Counted from the stretch's first letter, positions 28,597-38,239 are shown. The stretch is 64,000 bases of DNA from Methanogenium sp. S4BF (GCF_029633965.1 NZ_CP091277.1:1299940-1363939); one strand, 5' to 3'. The notes: generated by a model not told the origin, from the letters alone. A program made the numbers and translations.

Positions 28597-29511
28597 TTAG
28601 TAGTTCATGACGATAATCTCATTGATTTCTCCCCGCTTACTGGCATCAGAATTAATCATTCTCCTTGCAGAGACACGTTCGATTTTATATTTCGCATATA
28701 AGACGTCAAAAAAATCGTCTTCAGGACAAATATTTTGAGGATCTGAATTACTTAGCATCAACTTCGCCTGCTTCACATCGCACTTCGTAAAGAACTTTGC
28801 GAGACGTTTTTGCTCAGCATCACTAAACCCATCCTTGGAATACCCTGTAAATGATGCAGTGTTGCTCAGGGGTCGATACGGGGGATCAAAATATACGAAT
28901 GAATTCTTGTTGATATAACGGGATGACTTCTCAAAATCACCAAGATGTATTTTGGTATTTTGCAAAATTTGTGAATCTGCTCTCAAAACATCTAAATGAA
29001 CAATTTTTGGGTTTTTATGTCGTCCAAAGGGGACATTGAATTCTCCACGAGAATTTACTCTGAATAAGCCATTAAAACAGGTCTTATTCAGGAAAATAAA
29101 TTGGCATGCTCTTGGTATCCATGCTTTACTATAATTTTCAAAATTGATATTCTGTTTTGTCCGATTAAATTCATCGCGGACTGAATAATAATACTCTTTC
29201 CGCCCTTCTTCATCCTTAGATAGGAATGTTTCAGTGAGACAGCAGAGGCATTCAATGAGATCATCAACATCTCTTTTGACGACATTATAAGCAAGAATCA
29301 ACTCTTCATTTATATCATAAATATGACATTCTTCAAATGAGAATTTATGATTGAAATGAAAGAAGACGGCACCTCCGCCAATGAAGGGTTCCACAAATGT
29401 AGATATTTCACCATTTTTTAGTTCTTTTGGTATCCGTTTTGCGAATTCTTCAAGCAATTGAGTTTTTCCGCCTGCCCACTTTAGGAAAGGTCTTGGATTA
29501 GTTTCAGACAT
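28597..29511 (-). CDS. dam: D12-class N6-adenine DNA methyltransferase (Dam/DpnM type)
   Basis: A 304-residue alpha-class adenine methyltransferase. It shows motif X FLKWAGGKTQLL (residues 9-20), the AdoMet motif VEPFIGGGAVFF (40-51) and catalytic DPPYRPLSNTASFTGY near 207. Length and motif order match the Dam/DpnM/M.MjaIII group, many of which modify the A in GATC. It is the upstream gene of a two-gene operon with the restriction enzyme and would protect host DNA from it. Confidence 0.92.
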   Translation of the reverse strand: MSETNPRPFLKWAGGKTQLLEEFAKRIPKELKNGEISTFVEPFIGGGAVFFHFNHKFSFEECHIYDINEELILAYNVVKRDVDDLIECLCCLTETFLSKDEEGRKEYYYSVRDEFNRTKQNINFENYSKAWIPRACQFIFLNKTCFNGLFRVNSRGEFNVPFGRHKNPKIVHLDVLRADSQILQNTKIHLGDFEKSSRYINKNSFVYFDPPYRPLSNTASFTGYSKDGFSDAEQKRLAKFFTKCDVKQAKLMLSNSDPQNICPEDDFFDVLYAKYKIERVSARRMINSDASKRGEINEIIVMNY

Positions 29512-30014
29512 TATGAGATCTCATTATTTATTACTCAGCTACTGTTCTATGTGTAATTTATTTTATTTGATGGAATTTAGGATTAGCTAAATGGGTATGA
29601 GAAATGTATTCTTTTCAACAAGTCCGTTTCTAATCCCCGTTCATCTGCATACTGACACAGAACGTTCTTTCCGAACTCATTGTTGATCCAAAGCAGAGTT
29701 AAATATCCAATTTGCTCTCTCCAGGCACAGAGATTGCATACCCAGATTTTCTTCCACGTCACCAAAGAGACAAAGGAAATCAATTCTTCACACCATAATT
29801 TAAGACACGAGTATATATGCAAAATCGGTGTAGAGCGTGAAAGTGAATGAAGTAAATTAATTTGAATAAATTTATGTGACGCCTATATCTCCATCCTGCC
29901 CTTGCTATCAATTCTATTCTTTTTATACATACACATCGCAGACTTTTTCTATATCACCCCATCCACACAATCAACTTCTGTGCACACCAGATCATGCACA
30001 GGAGCAATATCTCC
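29512..30014. other. Intergenic, no supported gene
   Basis: About 500 bp upstream of the methylase. An open frame at 29583-29822 (minus, 79 codons, Trp- and Cys-rich) has no recognisable family. The segment is AT-rich and should include the methylase promoter. Confidence 0.4.
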
Positions 30015-30158
30015 ATGAAAGAAATCGAACAGGAAGTTCTCAACAACATCCCGGACCCGATTGCAAAGCTCGTCTGGGAGAAATGGATCGCAGAAGGAAA
30101 GGCCCGGCTTATCCTGCCGAACGGGGAGATGCAGACATGCAGCCGGCAGTTCCGATAG
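30015..30158 (+). CDS. Small hypothetical protein
   Basis: A 47-codon frame from ATG 30015 to TAG 30156-30158, reading MKEIEQEVLNNIPDPIAKLV and then WEKWIAEGKARLILPNGEMQ. The composition (amphipathic, charged) is coding-like, and AGGAGC lies 11-16 nt upstream. No family was recognised. It is followed by decayed sequence, so it may itself be a leftover of a mobile element. Confidence 0.4.
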   Translation: MKEIEQEVLNNIPDPIAKLVWEKWIAEGKARLILPNGEMQTCSRQFR

Positions 30159-30736
30159 AAGGCAGCCCCACAAAGAAGCCATGTCCCAACATAGGTCTTA
30201 CCGGAACTGCCGATGAACAATCGGTGGCTGAAAATAAAAATCCGCGAACACTGCAGGCACGCCCATCACTGCGGGCCCCATCCCGCTTTACCTCGTCCCG
30301 CAGACCATCTCTGCAGAGATCCATGAGCACGGCGGGAACATCTCCGGGATCACCATCCGGCGGACCAAACACCACGCCTACGCGATTACCCTGATCAAAT
30401 CCGGGGCGCAGGCGAAGACAGCAGAAAAGGCAGGTGAGATAGATGCAGCCTGAACCCGGCACGCTTGCCCGGGCGAGAGGGGAGGACCTCTTCCGTCATC
30501 GTAACGGAGGAGACCTACTACCTTGGACGGGATGATATTCACGCCCGGGTCTTCTGCGGGCAGAGTGTCCCCTTCTCCGGTTTGAAGAAGACGGCGTCTG
30601 CTCCAACGGCGCCATCTTCATGGTCACCTTCATCGACGGCCACATCACCCAAATGCCCGCCCGGCCCCGACCAGATACTCCCCCCGCACAAACGTTAATG
30701 CAGGAGAGATGCCACCCATGACCACGGAGGACGGAA
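30159..30736 (+). pseudogene. Decayed open frames of unknown origin
   Basis: Two stretches read like protein but have no intact frame. The first, ITAGPIPLYLVPQTISAEIH and onward to AEKAGEIDAA with a stop at about 30451-30453, has no start codon after the preceding stop. The second begins VIVTEETYYLGRDDIHARVF (about 30492) and can only be continued as EEDGVCSNGAIFMVTFIDGH in another frame. No family was recognised. The whole looks like a remnant of a small-gene cassette, perhaps of mobile origin. Confidence 0.35.
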
Positions 30737-31132
30737 ATGAAACCAACAGAGGAGGATATCCGGCATGCACTCAATCGGCTCAGGACACTTGCGGGATTTG
30801 AAAACGTACGGTTTATCATCCTCTTTGGCTCGGTCGCAGAAGGACGGGCGACAGATACCTCTGATATTGACCTCTGTATCTATTACGCCGGGACGCCTGA
30901 TGAGGGACAGCAGTTCCGGTTTGCGGCCCTGACCCTGTTGTGTGACGACCGGTATGACATCCGGATATTCGATAACCTGCCGCTCTATGTCCAAAAAGAG
31001 GTTCTGCGGGGCCGGGTGCTCTACTGCCCGGATGAGCGGTATCTCTATGATACTGCACACGAGACAATCCGGGAGTATGACGACTTCAAACACCGCCTGG
31101 ATGACTATCTCGGGGTACGGGCGATCGGATGA
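30737..31132 (+). CDS. MNT-type nucleotidyltransferase-domain antitoxin
   Basis: A 131-residue protein with the minimal nucleotidyltransferase signature FGSVAEGRATDTSDIDLCIY: GS followed by D-x-D. Such MNT proteins pair with HEPN RNase toxins, and some AMPylate the toxin. The next frame starts inside its stop codon (ATGA) as expected for an MNT-HEPN operon, but that frame is cut short. The upstream region has no clear promoter. Confidence 0.85.
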   Translation: MKPTEEDIRHALNRLRTLAGFENVRFIILFGSVAEGRATDTSDIDLCIYYAGTPDEGQQFRFAALTLLCDDRYDIRIFDNLPLYVQKEVLRGRVLYCPDERYLYDTAHETIREYDDFKHRLDDYLGVRAIG

Positions 31133-31254
31133 AACCAGACGTCCGTGCTATAATTGATGATGGCATCAGAAGAGCTGTGTCCATCCAGGGTCTTTGTGGT
31201 ATCGATCTGAATTTTATGAGCCATTCACAAGGGAATACATTTATACCATTTTAA
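31129..31254 (+). pseudogene. Truncated partner of the MNT antitoxin, possibly HEPN
   Basis: A 41-codon frame overlaps the antitoxin stop by 4 bp and reads MKPDVRAIIDDGIRRAVSIQ before ending at TAA 31252-31254. Its position and its N-terminal 'PDVRAII' resemble the start of DUF86/HEPN toxins, which are normally about 130-150 residues and carry an R-x4-6-H site. That site is absent here. The identity as HEPN is inferred mainly from context. Confidence 0.4.
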
Positions 31255-31337
31255 GGTCGACAATTCAGTGTTATACGCGCTATCGTTCTGTGAAAACGGG
31301 ACGATAGTTTCTTCTTACTTTTCGTAATATTATCTGA

Positions 31338-31864
31338 ATGAATAATCGGGTAGCTGTTTTTATCGGTAGTGGATATGTTTCCAAGGTACTCTCGAATGAT
31401 GTCCGCATGGACTTCATGAAATTTTGTGATAAAGCCTGCGGAGACAAGGAACGCCTGAGAACCTATTTCTATGACTGTATGCCATATCAGAGCGAACCTC
31501 CCACAGAGGACGAAAAGACAGATATTCCCGGTATTGCAAATTCAGAAATTCCATTGAGAAGCAGCCGCGGTTTCAGATGCGGTTTGGATAATTAAGTAAA
31601 TCCAAGAGTGGTGATTATGAACAGAAAAGAGTCGACATCCTCCTTGCAGTCGAATTGGTAAGACTGAGCTGGGCACATCAGATCGGACATGCCATTATTG
31701 TCACCGGGGACAGCGATTTTGTTCCTGCGGTCGAAGCAGCAAAGGATGCAGGAGTCATTACTTCACTCTATTATTCAAGGAAATCCATTCATGACGAACT
31801 ATTACAGGCTGTCGATGAACGATATGAAATGAATGACGAGTTCATCCAGTCGGTGAGGAGGTAA
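31338..31864 (+). pseudogene. NYN-domain (LabA/DUF88) ribonuclease-like gene, broken
   Basis: The first frame (31338-31595) reads MNNRVAVFIGSGYVSKVLSN and ends early. The second resumes after a frame shift near 31550 and an in-frame TAA (about 31591) with KSGDYEQKRVDILLAVELVR, IIVTGDSDFVPAVEAAKDAG and SSIHDELL-like sequence to a stop at 31862-31864. This is the LabA/DUF88 NYN family. The first catalytic Asp, normally in 'FIDGGY', is replaced (FIGSGY). A frame shift, a stop codon and a lost catalytic residue together mark a pseudogene. Confidence 0.75.
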
Positions 31865-32013
31865 TCGCTACTCTCTGGAAGCAATAATACAATCCATTGG
31901 ATTTGGAGAGATGATAGCACTAAATTCCCAGTGTTTTTAACAATTCTTTGGATATTTACAGGAATTGTGGCGTTTTCCACAATTAACTATAATCCATATC
32001 AAAAATACCAAAA

Positions 32014-32098
32014 TGCGAGGGAAGGGATTCGAACCCTCGAATACCTGCGTAACTGGATCTTAAGTCCAGCGCCTTTGGCCTGGCTTGGCTACCCTCGC
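32014..32098 (-). tRNA. tRNA-Leu (anticodon UAA)
   Basis: An 85-nt cloverleaf on the minus strand. The acceptor stem GCGAGGG pairs with CCCTCGC, the anticodon stem-loop is CTGGA-CTTAAGA-TCCAG with anticodon TAA, and the T-loop is TTCGAAT. It has the long variable arm of class II tRNAs. CCA is not encoded. It lies at the junction between the decayed accessory zone and the sensory genes, a common integration position, but no direct repeat of its 3' end was found nearby. Confidence 0.95.
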
Positions 32099-32606
32099 AC
32101 AGAAAAACCCGAACCGGGACCAAACGAAGACCGGGATACGGGAACCGGGCCGCCGACAAATACACCGTGCTCCTTTTTTGAGAAACACCGGCACCTGCCT
32201 CTTTCGTCCGGAGAATGATTTTCAATGCGTTCAGTACATCAACGCGCTCAACGATCAGCGCCCGATGCCTCCCATGCACTCCGTGCCGGAGTACTGGATA
32301 GTATACATTGCTGTTCAGGGGTAAAAATGTGGTGGAGTGAATTGGCATGCGGGCAACGGATACGGTCCGGGGGCGGGGGACAGAAGCCGGGCGGAGGACA
32401 GGGGCCGGAGGCACGTGCGGAGAAGACGAGAGTGGAGGGGAGGTGAACGGAGAGAGAAAGAGGAGAGATGAAGCGGGCCCGGTTGTTCTGTCCGGGGCAG
32501 GATATATCAGGGTCTCACCGGCTGAACACCAACCGGTCGGAACGGGAATTGTTCATTTCTCATCCGTATCAGAATCTGCATCTGGGACAGTATCTGAGAC
32601 ATTATC
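32099..32606. other. Intergenic upstream of tRNA-Leu
   Basis: About 510 bp. Open frames on both strands overlap the tRNA or lack family features and were not accepted. The part 32345-32460 is strongly purine-biased (G- and A-rich plus strand). No RNA gene or repeat array was recognised apart from the tandem Asp/Ser-coding repeats that belong to the next gene. Confidence 0.4.
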
Positions 32607-34352
32607 TTATACTTTATCTGAGACAATACCTGAAACAGTACCGGAATCTACATCTGAGCCATTATCTGAATCTTTGTCTGAATCATTGTCCGAATCCCCC
32701 TCCTCATCCCCATAGAAATCCAGATGTTTGCGCAGGAATTCCCGGATTTTGGAGGATTCAATCCATCCCTGGTCCAGTCTCGTGATGATCCCGTCGATGA
32801 TGGTCACCTGATCGTAAATGATCTCCCTGGAATTTTCAAAATCCATGTCCGTCACGCCGGTGATGACCATCAGGGGATTTCTTATTTCATCGTTCAGGGT
32901 TGCAAGCTGCGTGAGGTTCTCTTCGATCTTTTTCAGGGCATCCGTCTCAATACGGCGTGATTCCCGCTCTTTTGTGATATCACGTGCTACCTGGAGGATA
33001 TACACCTTACCTTCATGGTTCAGGAAACGCATTTTGACCTGAACCGGAAATACCGAACCGTCTTTTCTCATGTGCTCCGTATAAAAGGAAACCTGCCCAA
33101 TCCCATTGGCAAGTTTTTCCATGATCATTTCACGGTCCGGGGGGGACATCCGGCAGATATCCCCGGTATTTCTTCCCATCAGTTCATCATGGGTGTAGCC
33201 AAGACTGCGGCTGGCCGCATCATTCACCTCAACGATCGTGCCGGCTGACTCTTTCGCATCATAATCACAAAGGAACACCGCCTCATTCAGTGAATTGAAC
33301 AATGCCTGGTACTTGTCCTTGCTTTCCTGAAGACGTGCCTTCACCTTCTTCTGCTCGGCGAGCTCATCCTCCAGTTTTGCCGATGTTTTCGTCAGCCTCT
33401 TCCTCAGGGAAACCGACCATAACAGCGCCCCTGCAAGAAGGATAATAGCAGGCAGAAGGACGAAAACAACAATCTTCATCAGGGTGGCAAAGAATTCCCG
33501 TTCCTCATATACCCCAAACCATTTGTTGTATATCTGATCGTACCTTCCGTTTTTCTTGATAATCGCAAGGCCTTCATCGATAGTGGGAAGAAGAACACTT
33601 CCATTTGCCGATGCGGCAATGCAGTAGTCCCGTATTTCCAGCGGGTGGCCGGTCGGGTGTACACCGGTAATCCCAAACGAATTGATGAGATATTCCCCGT
33701 GGAGCTTCGAGATGAGGGCCGCATCACAGGCCCCGGAAGAAACGAGCATCAGCGCATCATACTGATTTTTCACCGGAATGATAGTGTTTGAAGGGTCGAG
33801 GCCGAGGGCATAATCATGCATAATGTCCCCCTCTTCAACAGCAATCTCCTTTCCCTTCAGATCATCAGAATTACTGATATCCGAGCCATCCCCAACAAAA
33901 ACGGCATGCGAAACCGTGATGTATGGCCGGGAAAAATTAACAACAGCGTCACGGCCCTCAGAGTAGAACATACCGCTTACGAGATCAATATTACCGCTTT
34001 CGAGATCGCTTCTCACGTCCTGCCACGGCCCCGGCCGGATACTGATATTCAGGGACATCTCCTCAGCCACGGCATTCATGATATCGATATTAAACCCGCC
34101 CGGCCGGCCGCTATGATCAACGTACTCATAGGGGGGGAAATATTCGTCGGCACCGACGATGATCACATGATCAGCAACGTGTGAGGCAGATGCCGGTGCG
34201 ATGCAGGCACTGAGGAAGAGAATAATTATCAGGACCGGTATCCGGTCCCTGAGGCCGGTTCCCGGACAGCAGTCCGGATTGGACACAGGGGTACCTCCTC
34301 CGTTCATGGCGGCGGGGGCCCGGCTCCGTTCAGATCTGATTCTCCCCGTCAT
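32607..34352 (-). CDS. Solute-binding (SBP_bac_3)/PAS sensor without kinase core
   Basis: A 581-residue protein. A signal/anchor segment (IPVLIIILFLSACIAPASAS) is at about 40-58, an SBP_bac_3 amino-acid-binding-type domain at about 62-290, a membrane span near 300-322, a coiled linker, and a PAS domain with PAC at about 350-465. Near 480-495 the H-box position reads LNDEIRNPLMVI: the phospho-acceptor His is absent. No ATPase domain follows. The C-terminus (about 548-581) is a low-complexity Asp-Ser tail. Its start overlaps the stop of the upstream kinase by 4 bp, so it may sense a ligand and act through that kinase. A start at Met16 is also possible. Confidence 0.82.
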   Translation of the reverse strand: MTGRIRSERSRAPAAMNGGGTPVSNPDCCPGTGLRDRIPVLIIILFLSACIAPASASHVADHVIIVGADEYFPPYEYVDHSGRPGGFNIDIMNAVAEEMSLNISIRPGPWQDVRSDLESGNIDLVSGMFYSEGRDAVVNFSRPYITVSHAVFVGDGSDISNSDDLKGKEIAVEEGDIMHDYALGLDPSNTIIPVKNQYDALMLVSSGACDAALISKLHGEYLINSFGITGVHPTGHPLEIRDYCIAASANGSVLLPTIDEGLAIIKKNGRYDQIYNKWFGVYEEREFFATLMKIVVFVLLPAIILLAGALLWSVSLRKRLTKTSAKLEDELAEQKKVKARLQESKDKYQALFNSLNEAVFLCDYDAKESAGTIVEVNDAASRSLGYTHDELMGRNTGDICRMSPPDREMIMEKLANGIGQVSFYTEHMRKDGSVFPVQVKMRFLNHEGKVYILQVARDITKERESRRIETDALKKIEENLTQLATLNDEIRNPLMVITGVTDMDFENSREIIYDQVTIIDGIITRLDQGWIESSKIREFLRKHLDFYGDEEGDSDNDSDKDSDNGSDVDSGTVSGIVSDKV

Positions 34353-37300
34353 TCACCTGCCTCCCCTTTTGATGATGCGGCCCGGAACATGCCTTCCGGC
34401 ACGTGGATCTCGAACCGTGCCCCGGCACCCGGTGTCCCGGTCTCCGTTATGGTCATGCCGGTGATGGAAAGGATCTCACGCGAGAGAAAGAGCCCGAGCC
34501 CGGAGTTCTTAAAATACTCTCTCCGGAATATCTTCTCCTTCGCATCCGCAGGAATTCCTACTCCGTCGTCCTCGCAGATAATGATGAGCTCTCCAGGCTT
34601 CTCTTTGGTATAAAACGAGATCCCGGTGATGGTTTCCCCGTGTTTGACCGCATTATCGATGAGATTATAGATCACCTTCTCAAAGAGCGGGTCGGCAAAA
34701 ACCTCGATATCCTCTATCGCATTGTGAACCCGGATCGTTCCGAATGACGGTGTCCGTTCCACATTCCCGATCACACTGCCCACATTGAACCAGTCGGGCG
34801 CCTGTTCACCGAGGTCCTTATAATACCCGGTGAACGTGATCTGCCGCTCAATCGTCTCGACGGCTCCCGTGATCTTCCTGAGATACTCCTCCGTCTTAGT
34901 GCCGGGCGGGATCTCATTTTCAAGCTCAATCATCTCAAGATATCCTGCTGCACCCGTGATCTGGTTGAGGATATCATGGCGGGTGATGCTCGACAGCAGA
35001 TTTATCTTCCGGTTGACCTCCCGCACTGCCTCTTCGGCCTTCTTGCGTTCGGTAATGTCCCTGCCGATTCCCAGCACACCGGCCACACGCCCTTCCGGAT
35101 TGTACAATGGCGTCTTGATGGTCTCAAGGAGGACACGCCTCCCATCGACAGCGAACGTTATCCATTCCTCGTTTACGCTGGGTTTTCCTGCTTTCGCAGC
35201 CTTCCGGTCATTATCCCGGAAGAAGTCGGCAAGCTCCCGGTTAACAAAATCATAATCGGTTTTTCCGACAATATCATCCTCTTTCGCACCGAGCAATTCC
35301 TCGAATTTTGAATTGCATGCAAGAAACACACCATTCTCATCCTTGAGCCAGATAAGGTCGGGAATGGTCTGGATGAGAGTCCGCAGGCGTCCTTCGCTCT
35401 TCCGGAGCCTCACTTCAGTCTGCTTCATCACGGTGATATCGCGGGCGATAGTGCAGGAGTAGTCCCCGCCTTCAAAGGAGATGCGGTACTTGATGAGATC
35501 GACCGGATATGTGGTCCCGTCGGGGTGCCGGTGCACGGATTCGAAACGGAAATACTCCTCCCCCTCAAGCCTCTCCCAAAGAATTTCCCATTCTTCCGGA
35601 TTTATCCCCGGATTGATATCAAAGATTGTTGTTTGTATCGGGGAATCGGATGCGATGCCGAAGGACGAGCGTGCATGCGCATTGGCATATACAATCAGAC
35701 CGTCCCGGTTGGTAAAATAAATCTCATCCGGAGAGTGATCGAATGCGAACTTTGTCCTCTCCAGCAGAGATTCGGCCTCTTTCCTCCGTGTGATATCATC
35801 GATGATAAGCCGTGCACCGTCCGGGGCATCGCCCCTCCATATCGGCGAAATATGAATCCTGAGAGAGACCATCTTCCCATCAGGCAGGGGATTTTGCAGT
35901 TCAAGTTCGGGGTACTCCGCTCCGTTCCCGATTACATCATTCATGACATCGGCAAACCCGGCATTGATGAGATGCCTGGTCTGCAGCAGATTGATCCCCC
36001 CTGTATTCCCGGTCTCCGGAAAGCCAAGCATCTCAGGCACTTTTCTGTTTACATAGGTGATTCGTCCTGCCCGGTCACAGGTCAGGATGCCGATGGGAGC
36101 ATTGTCTGCAAGATCACGGTACTTCTCTTCCGATCTCCTGAGCTCTTCTGCCATCAGTTCACGGTCGGTGATATCCTGAATCTGCACGAGGTATCCGGAA
36201 ATCACATTTTCAGAGGTTTTCAGCGGGGTGATGAGTACATTCAGCCAGATGGAGCCACGGCGGGATGTGGAGTACAGGTTCAGTTCCCGGACCTTCTCAA
36301 AATCAAAATTAACTTCATACCTGAGAGTCTTTCCTTCGGCAAGCTGTTTTTTTCTCTCATCACTGATATTGGGATCTTCAAAGAGCGAGAAGCCGGAAAG
36401 CACCTCCCGGTCATCCACGCCAAACAGCTCAAGGCAGGCCGAATTTGCGTGTGTCAGGGAGCCGTCCCGGTCATAGAGTTCGATTGCAATCGGGGAGTTG
36501 TCATATATCGCCCGGTACTCCTCCTCACTTCTCCGGAGCGCTTCTTCCGCCTCTTTTCTCCCGGTAATATCTCTTGCGACGCCGATGAACACTTCACGGT
36601 TGTGCCACCATCCGCGGGCGATCTTCGTCTCGACATCGATCAGGCTCCCATCCTTTGCCATTACCGGAACGGAAAAGGAGTCCTGTGCTCCTGCACGCAT
36701 CGCCCCGAAATTACCGGGCACCTCTCCCCGTCTCTCCCCGGGGTGCAGAAGAATGAACGCCGTTCCGACCAGTTCGTCCTTATCATAGCCGAGCCGCCGT
36801 ATGACCGTCTCGTTCACCGTTACGATGCGCCCCTCCCGGTCAAGGATGAAGACCATCTCGCCGAGTGAGTTGAAGAGCACCTCCAGATTCTTTGCATTTC
36901 TCTTCACCTTCTCCTCGGCAGCAAATCTCTCGAATGTGCTCCCCAGCTCTGCACCGGCCGACAAAAGAATCTCTTTTTCGTCTTCGGATATGTCATACCG
37001 CCTGGCGCTTACGGCATTCAGGGCCCCTACGATTCTCCCCTTTGCAACCAGAGGGACACTGATGAGTGAGGAGAAGCCGGTGATATCCGCAACCTCAGGG
37101 GAGAACACTTCGAGATTGTTGGAAATTATAGGTTTTCCTTCGAGGAAGAGCGAACAGAAGGGCGGTTCATCCACAGACACCGTTTTGATGATCTCAAACA
37201 GCGGCTCAGGGATATTGACGGAATGGACAATTGATGCGCTCCGGGTATCCGGATCGACGATATAAATTCCCCCGCCCTCAAAGTCGAGGAGCGAGAGAAT

Positions 37301-38239
37301 GGAATCAAGAACATTCCTGAAGAGGGAGGCGGGATTTTCAGCCTCGTTTGCCGTTGTGATGATATTATTGAGAACAGAGAGTTTCTTTGAATGGTGGGAG
37401 AGTCCGGCATTTGCCTCCCTGAGCTTTGTCTCCATCGCCTTGAGGCTGCTGATGTCGGTAAGAACTCCCTGTAATCCTGTCACCTGCCCGTCTTCAGTCA
37501 CCGGACGGCCGGTGGTCTGAACCCAGATGCAGCCCCCGCCTTTTTTGAGAATACGGTACTCCGAGGACCTTTCTTTGCCTGAGAGCAGATGATCCAGCTC
37601 ATTGAGTCGTTCTGCCCGGTCATCGGGGTGCACAAATTCAGTATACTGCCTCCCGATAAGCTCAGATACCGAATACCCGATTATCGAACTGATGTTCGGG
37701 GTGAGATAGGTAATCACTCCCGTTGTGTCAACAACAAAGAGGATCTCATTCATATTCTCGACAAGGGAACGGTATTTCTCCCGGCTGATCCTGAGGTCGG
37801 CCTCAGCTTTCTTCTTCGCGGTGACATCCTGGTGAACCGAGAGAATGCATGGCCGCCCCTCGAATGTGATCATCAGGCCGGATAATTGCAGGGTTTTATG
37901 CTCCCCGGAGAAAGTAACTACCTCTATTTCATAATCTGAAACAATTCCACGGGCACTGAGCTCAATTAACCATTCAGTTCTCTGCTCAGGGTCACTCCAG
38001 ATGTCCAGGACATTGAAGCTGCTGAGATCTTCATCTTCCCCGTCAAAGATCTCAATGGTTTTTTTGTTTATGAGGAGAACCTCGCCTTCGGGGGATATGA
38101 TGCTCAGCGACATGGGGATCTCACTCAGGATGCGACGGAACTCGTCTTCGCTCTCTCTCTGCCAGGTATGAGCTTTCGTCAGCGCTTCCATCGCTGAGGA
38201 GCGTTCATGTCCTTCTGCTGCATCCCTCTTTGTCATCAT
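34349..38239 (-). CDS. Multi-PAS/GAF sensor histidine kinase
   Basis: A 1296-residue cytoplasmic kinase with no membrane spans. At least six PAS/PAC repeats surround a GAF domain (about 305-445, NIITTANEAENPASLFRNVL). The H-box is SSITRHDILNQITG (about 1085), typical of methanogen kinases, and an HATPase_c domain is at about 1185-1288, with the N-box NLIDNAVKHG and the G-boxes DDGVGIP and NSGLGLFLS. No receiver domain is present. PAS repeats usually bind haem, flavin or small ligands, but none can be assigned here. It is the first gene of a two-gene operon. Confidence 0.92.
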   Translation of the reverse strand: MMTKRDAAEGHERSSAMEALTKAHTWQRESEDEFRRILSEIPMSLSIISPEGEVLLINKKTIEIFDGEDEDLSSFNVLDIWSDPEQRTEWLIELSARGIVSDYEIEVVTFSGEHKTLQLSGLMITFEGRPCILSVHQDVTAKKKAEADLRISREKYRSLVENMNEILFVVDTTGVITYLTPNISSIIGYSVSELIGRQYTEFVHPDDRAERLNELDHLLSGKERSSEYRILKKGGGCIWVQTTGRPVTEDGQVTGLQGVLTDISSLKAMETKLREANAGLSHHSKKLSVLNNIITTANEAENPASLFRNVLDSILSLLDFEGGGIYIVDPDTRSASIVHSVNIPEPLFEIIKTVSVDEPPFCSLFLEGKPIISNNLEVFSPEVADITGFSSLISVPLVAKGRIVGALNAVSARRYDISEDEKEILLSAGAELGSTFERFAAEEKVKRNAKNLEVLFNSLGEMVFILDREGRIVTVNETVIRRLGYDKDELVGTAFILLHPGERRGEVPGNFGAMRAGAQDSFSVPVMAKDGSLIDVETKIARGWWHNREVFIGVARDITGRKEAEEALRRSEEEYRAIYDNSPIAIELYDRDGSLTHANSACLELFGVDDREVLSGFSLFEDPNISDERKKQLAEGKTLRYEVNFDFEKVRELNLYSTSRRGSIWLNVLITPLKTSENVISGYLVQIQDITDRELMAEELRRSEEKYRDLADNAPIGILTCDRAGRITYVNRKVPEMLGFPETGNTGGINLLQTRHLINAGFADVMNDVIGNGAEYPELELQNPLPDGKMVSLRIHISPIWRGDAPDGARLIIDDITRRKEAESLLERTKFAFDHSPDEIYFTNRDGLIVYANAHARSSFGIASDSPIQTTIFDINPGINPEEWEILWERLEGEEYFRFESVHRHPDGTTYPVDLIKYRISFEGGDYSCTIARDITVMKQTEVRLRKSEGRLRTLIQTIPDLIWLKDENGVFLACNSKFEELLGAKEDDIVGKTDYDFVNRELADFFRDNDRKAAKAGKPSVNEEWITFAVDGRRVLLETIKTPLYNPEGRVAGVLGIGRDITERKKAEEAVREVNRKINLLSSITRHDILNQITGAAGYLEMIELENEIPPGTKTEEYLRKITGAVETIERQITFTGYYKDLGEQAPDWFNVGSVIGNVERTPSFGTIRVHNAIEDIEVFADPLFEKVIYNLIDNAVKHGETITGISFYTKEKPGELIIICEDDGVGIPADAKEKIFRREYFKNSGLGLFLSREILSITGMTITETGTPGAGARFEIHVPEGMFRAASSKGEAGE

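Noticed and set aside
29583-29822. 79-codon minus-strand frame beside the Dam gene
   Set aside because: Unusual Trp/Cys-rich composition, no family features, no ribosome site.
32014-32098. tRNA-Leu as an attachment site of an integrated element
   Set aside because: No integrase gene and no direct copy of the tRNA 3' end was found in the window.
32590-32710. Short tandem repeats resembling a repeat array
   Set aside because: They are imperfect and encode the Asp-Ser tail of the sensor protein; there are no spacers, so this is not a CRISPR array.
35525-36868. 447-codon plus-strand frame opposite the PAS kinase
   Set aside because: Antisense of a clear multi-PAS kinase; no independent domain.
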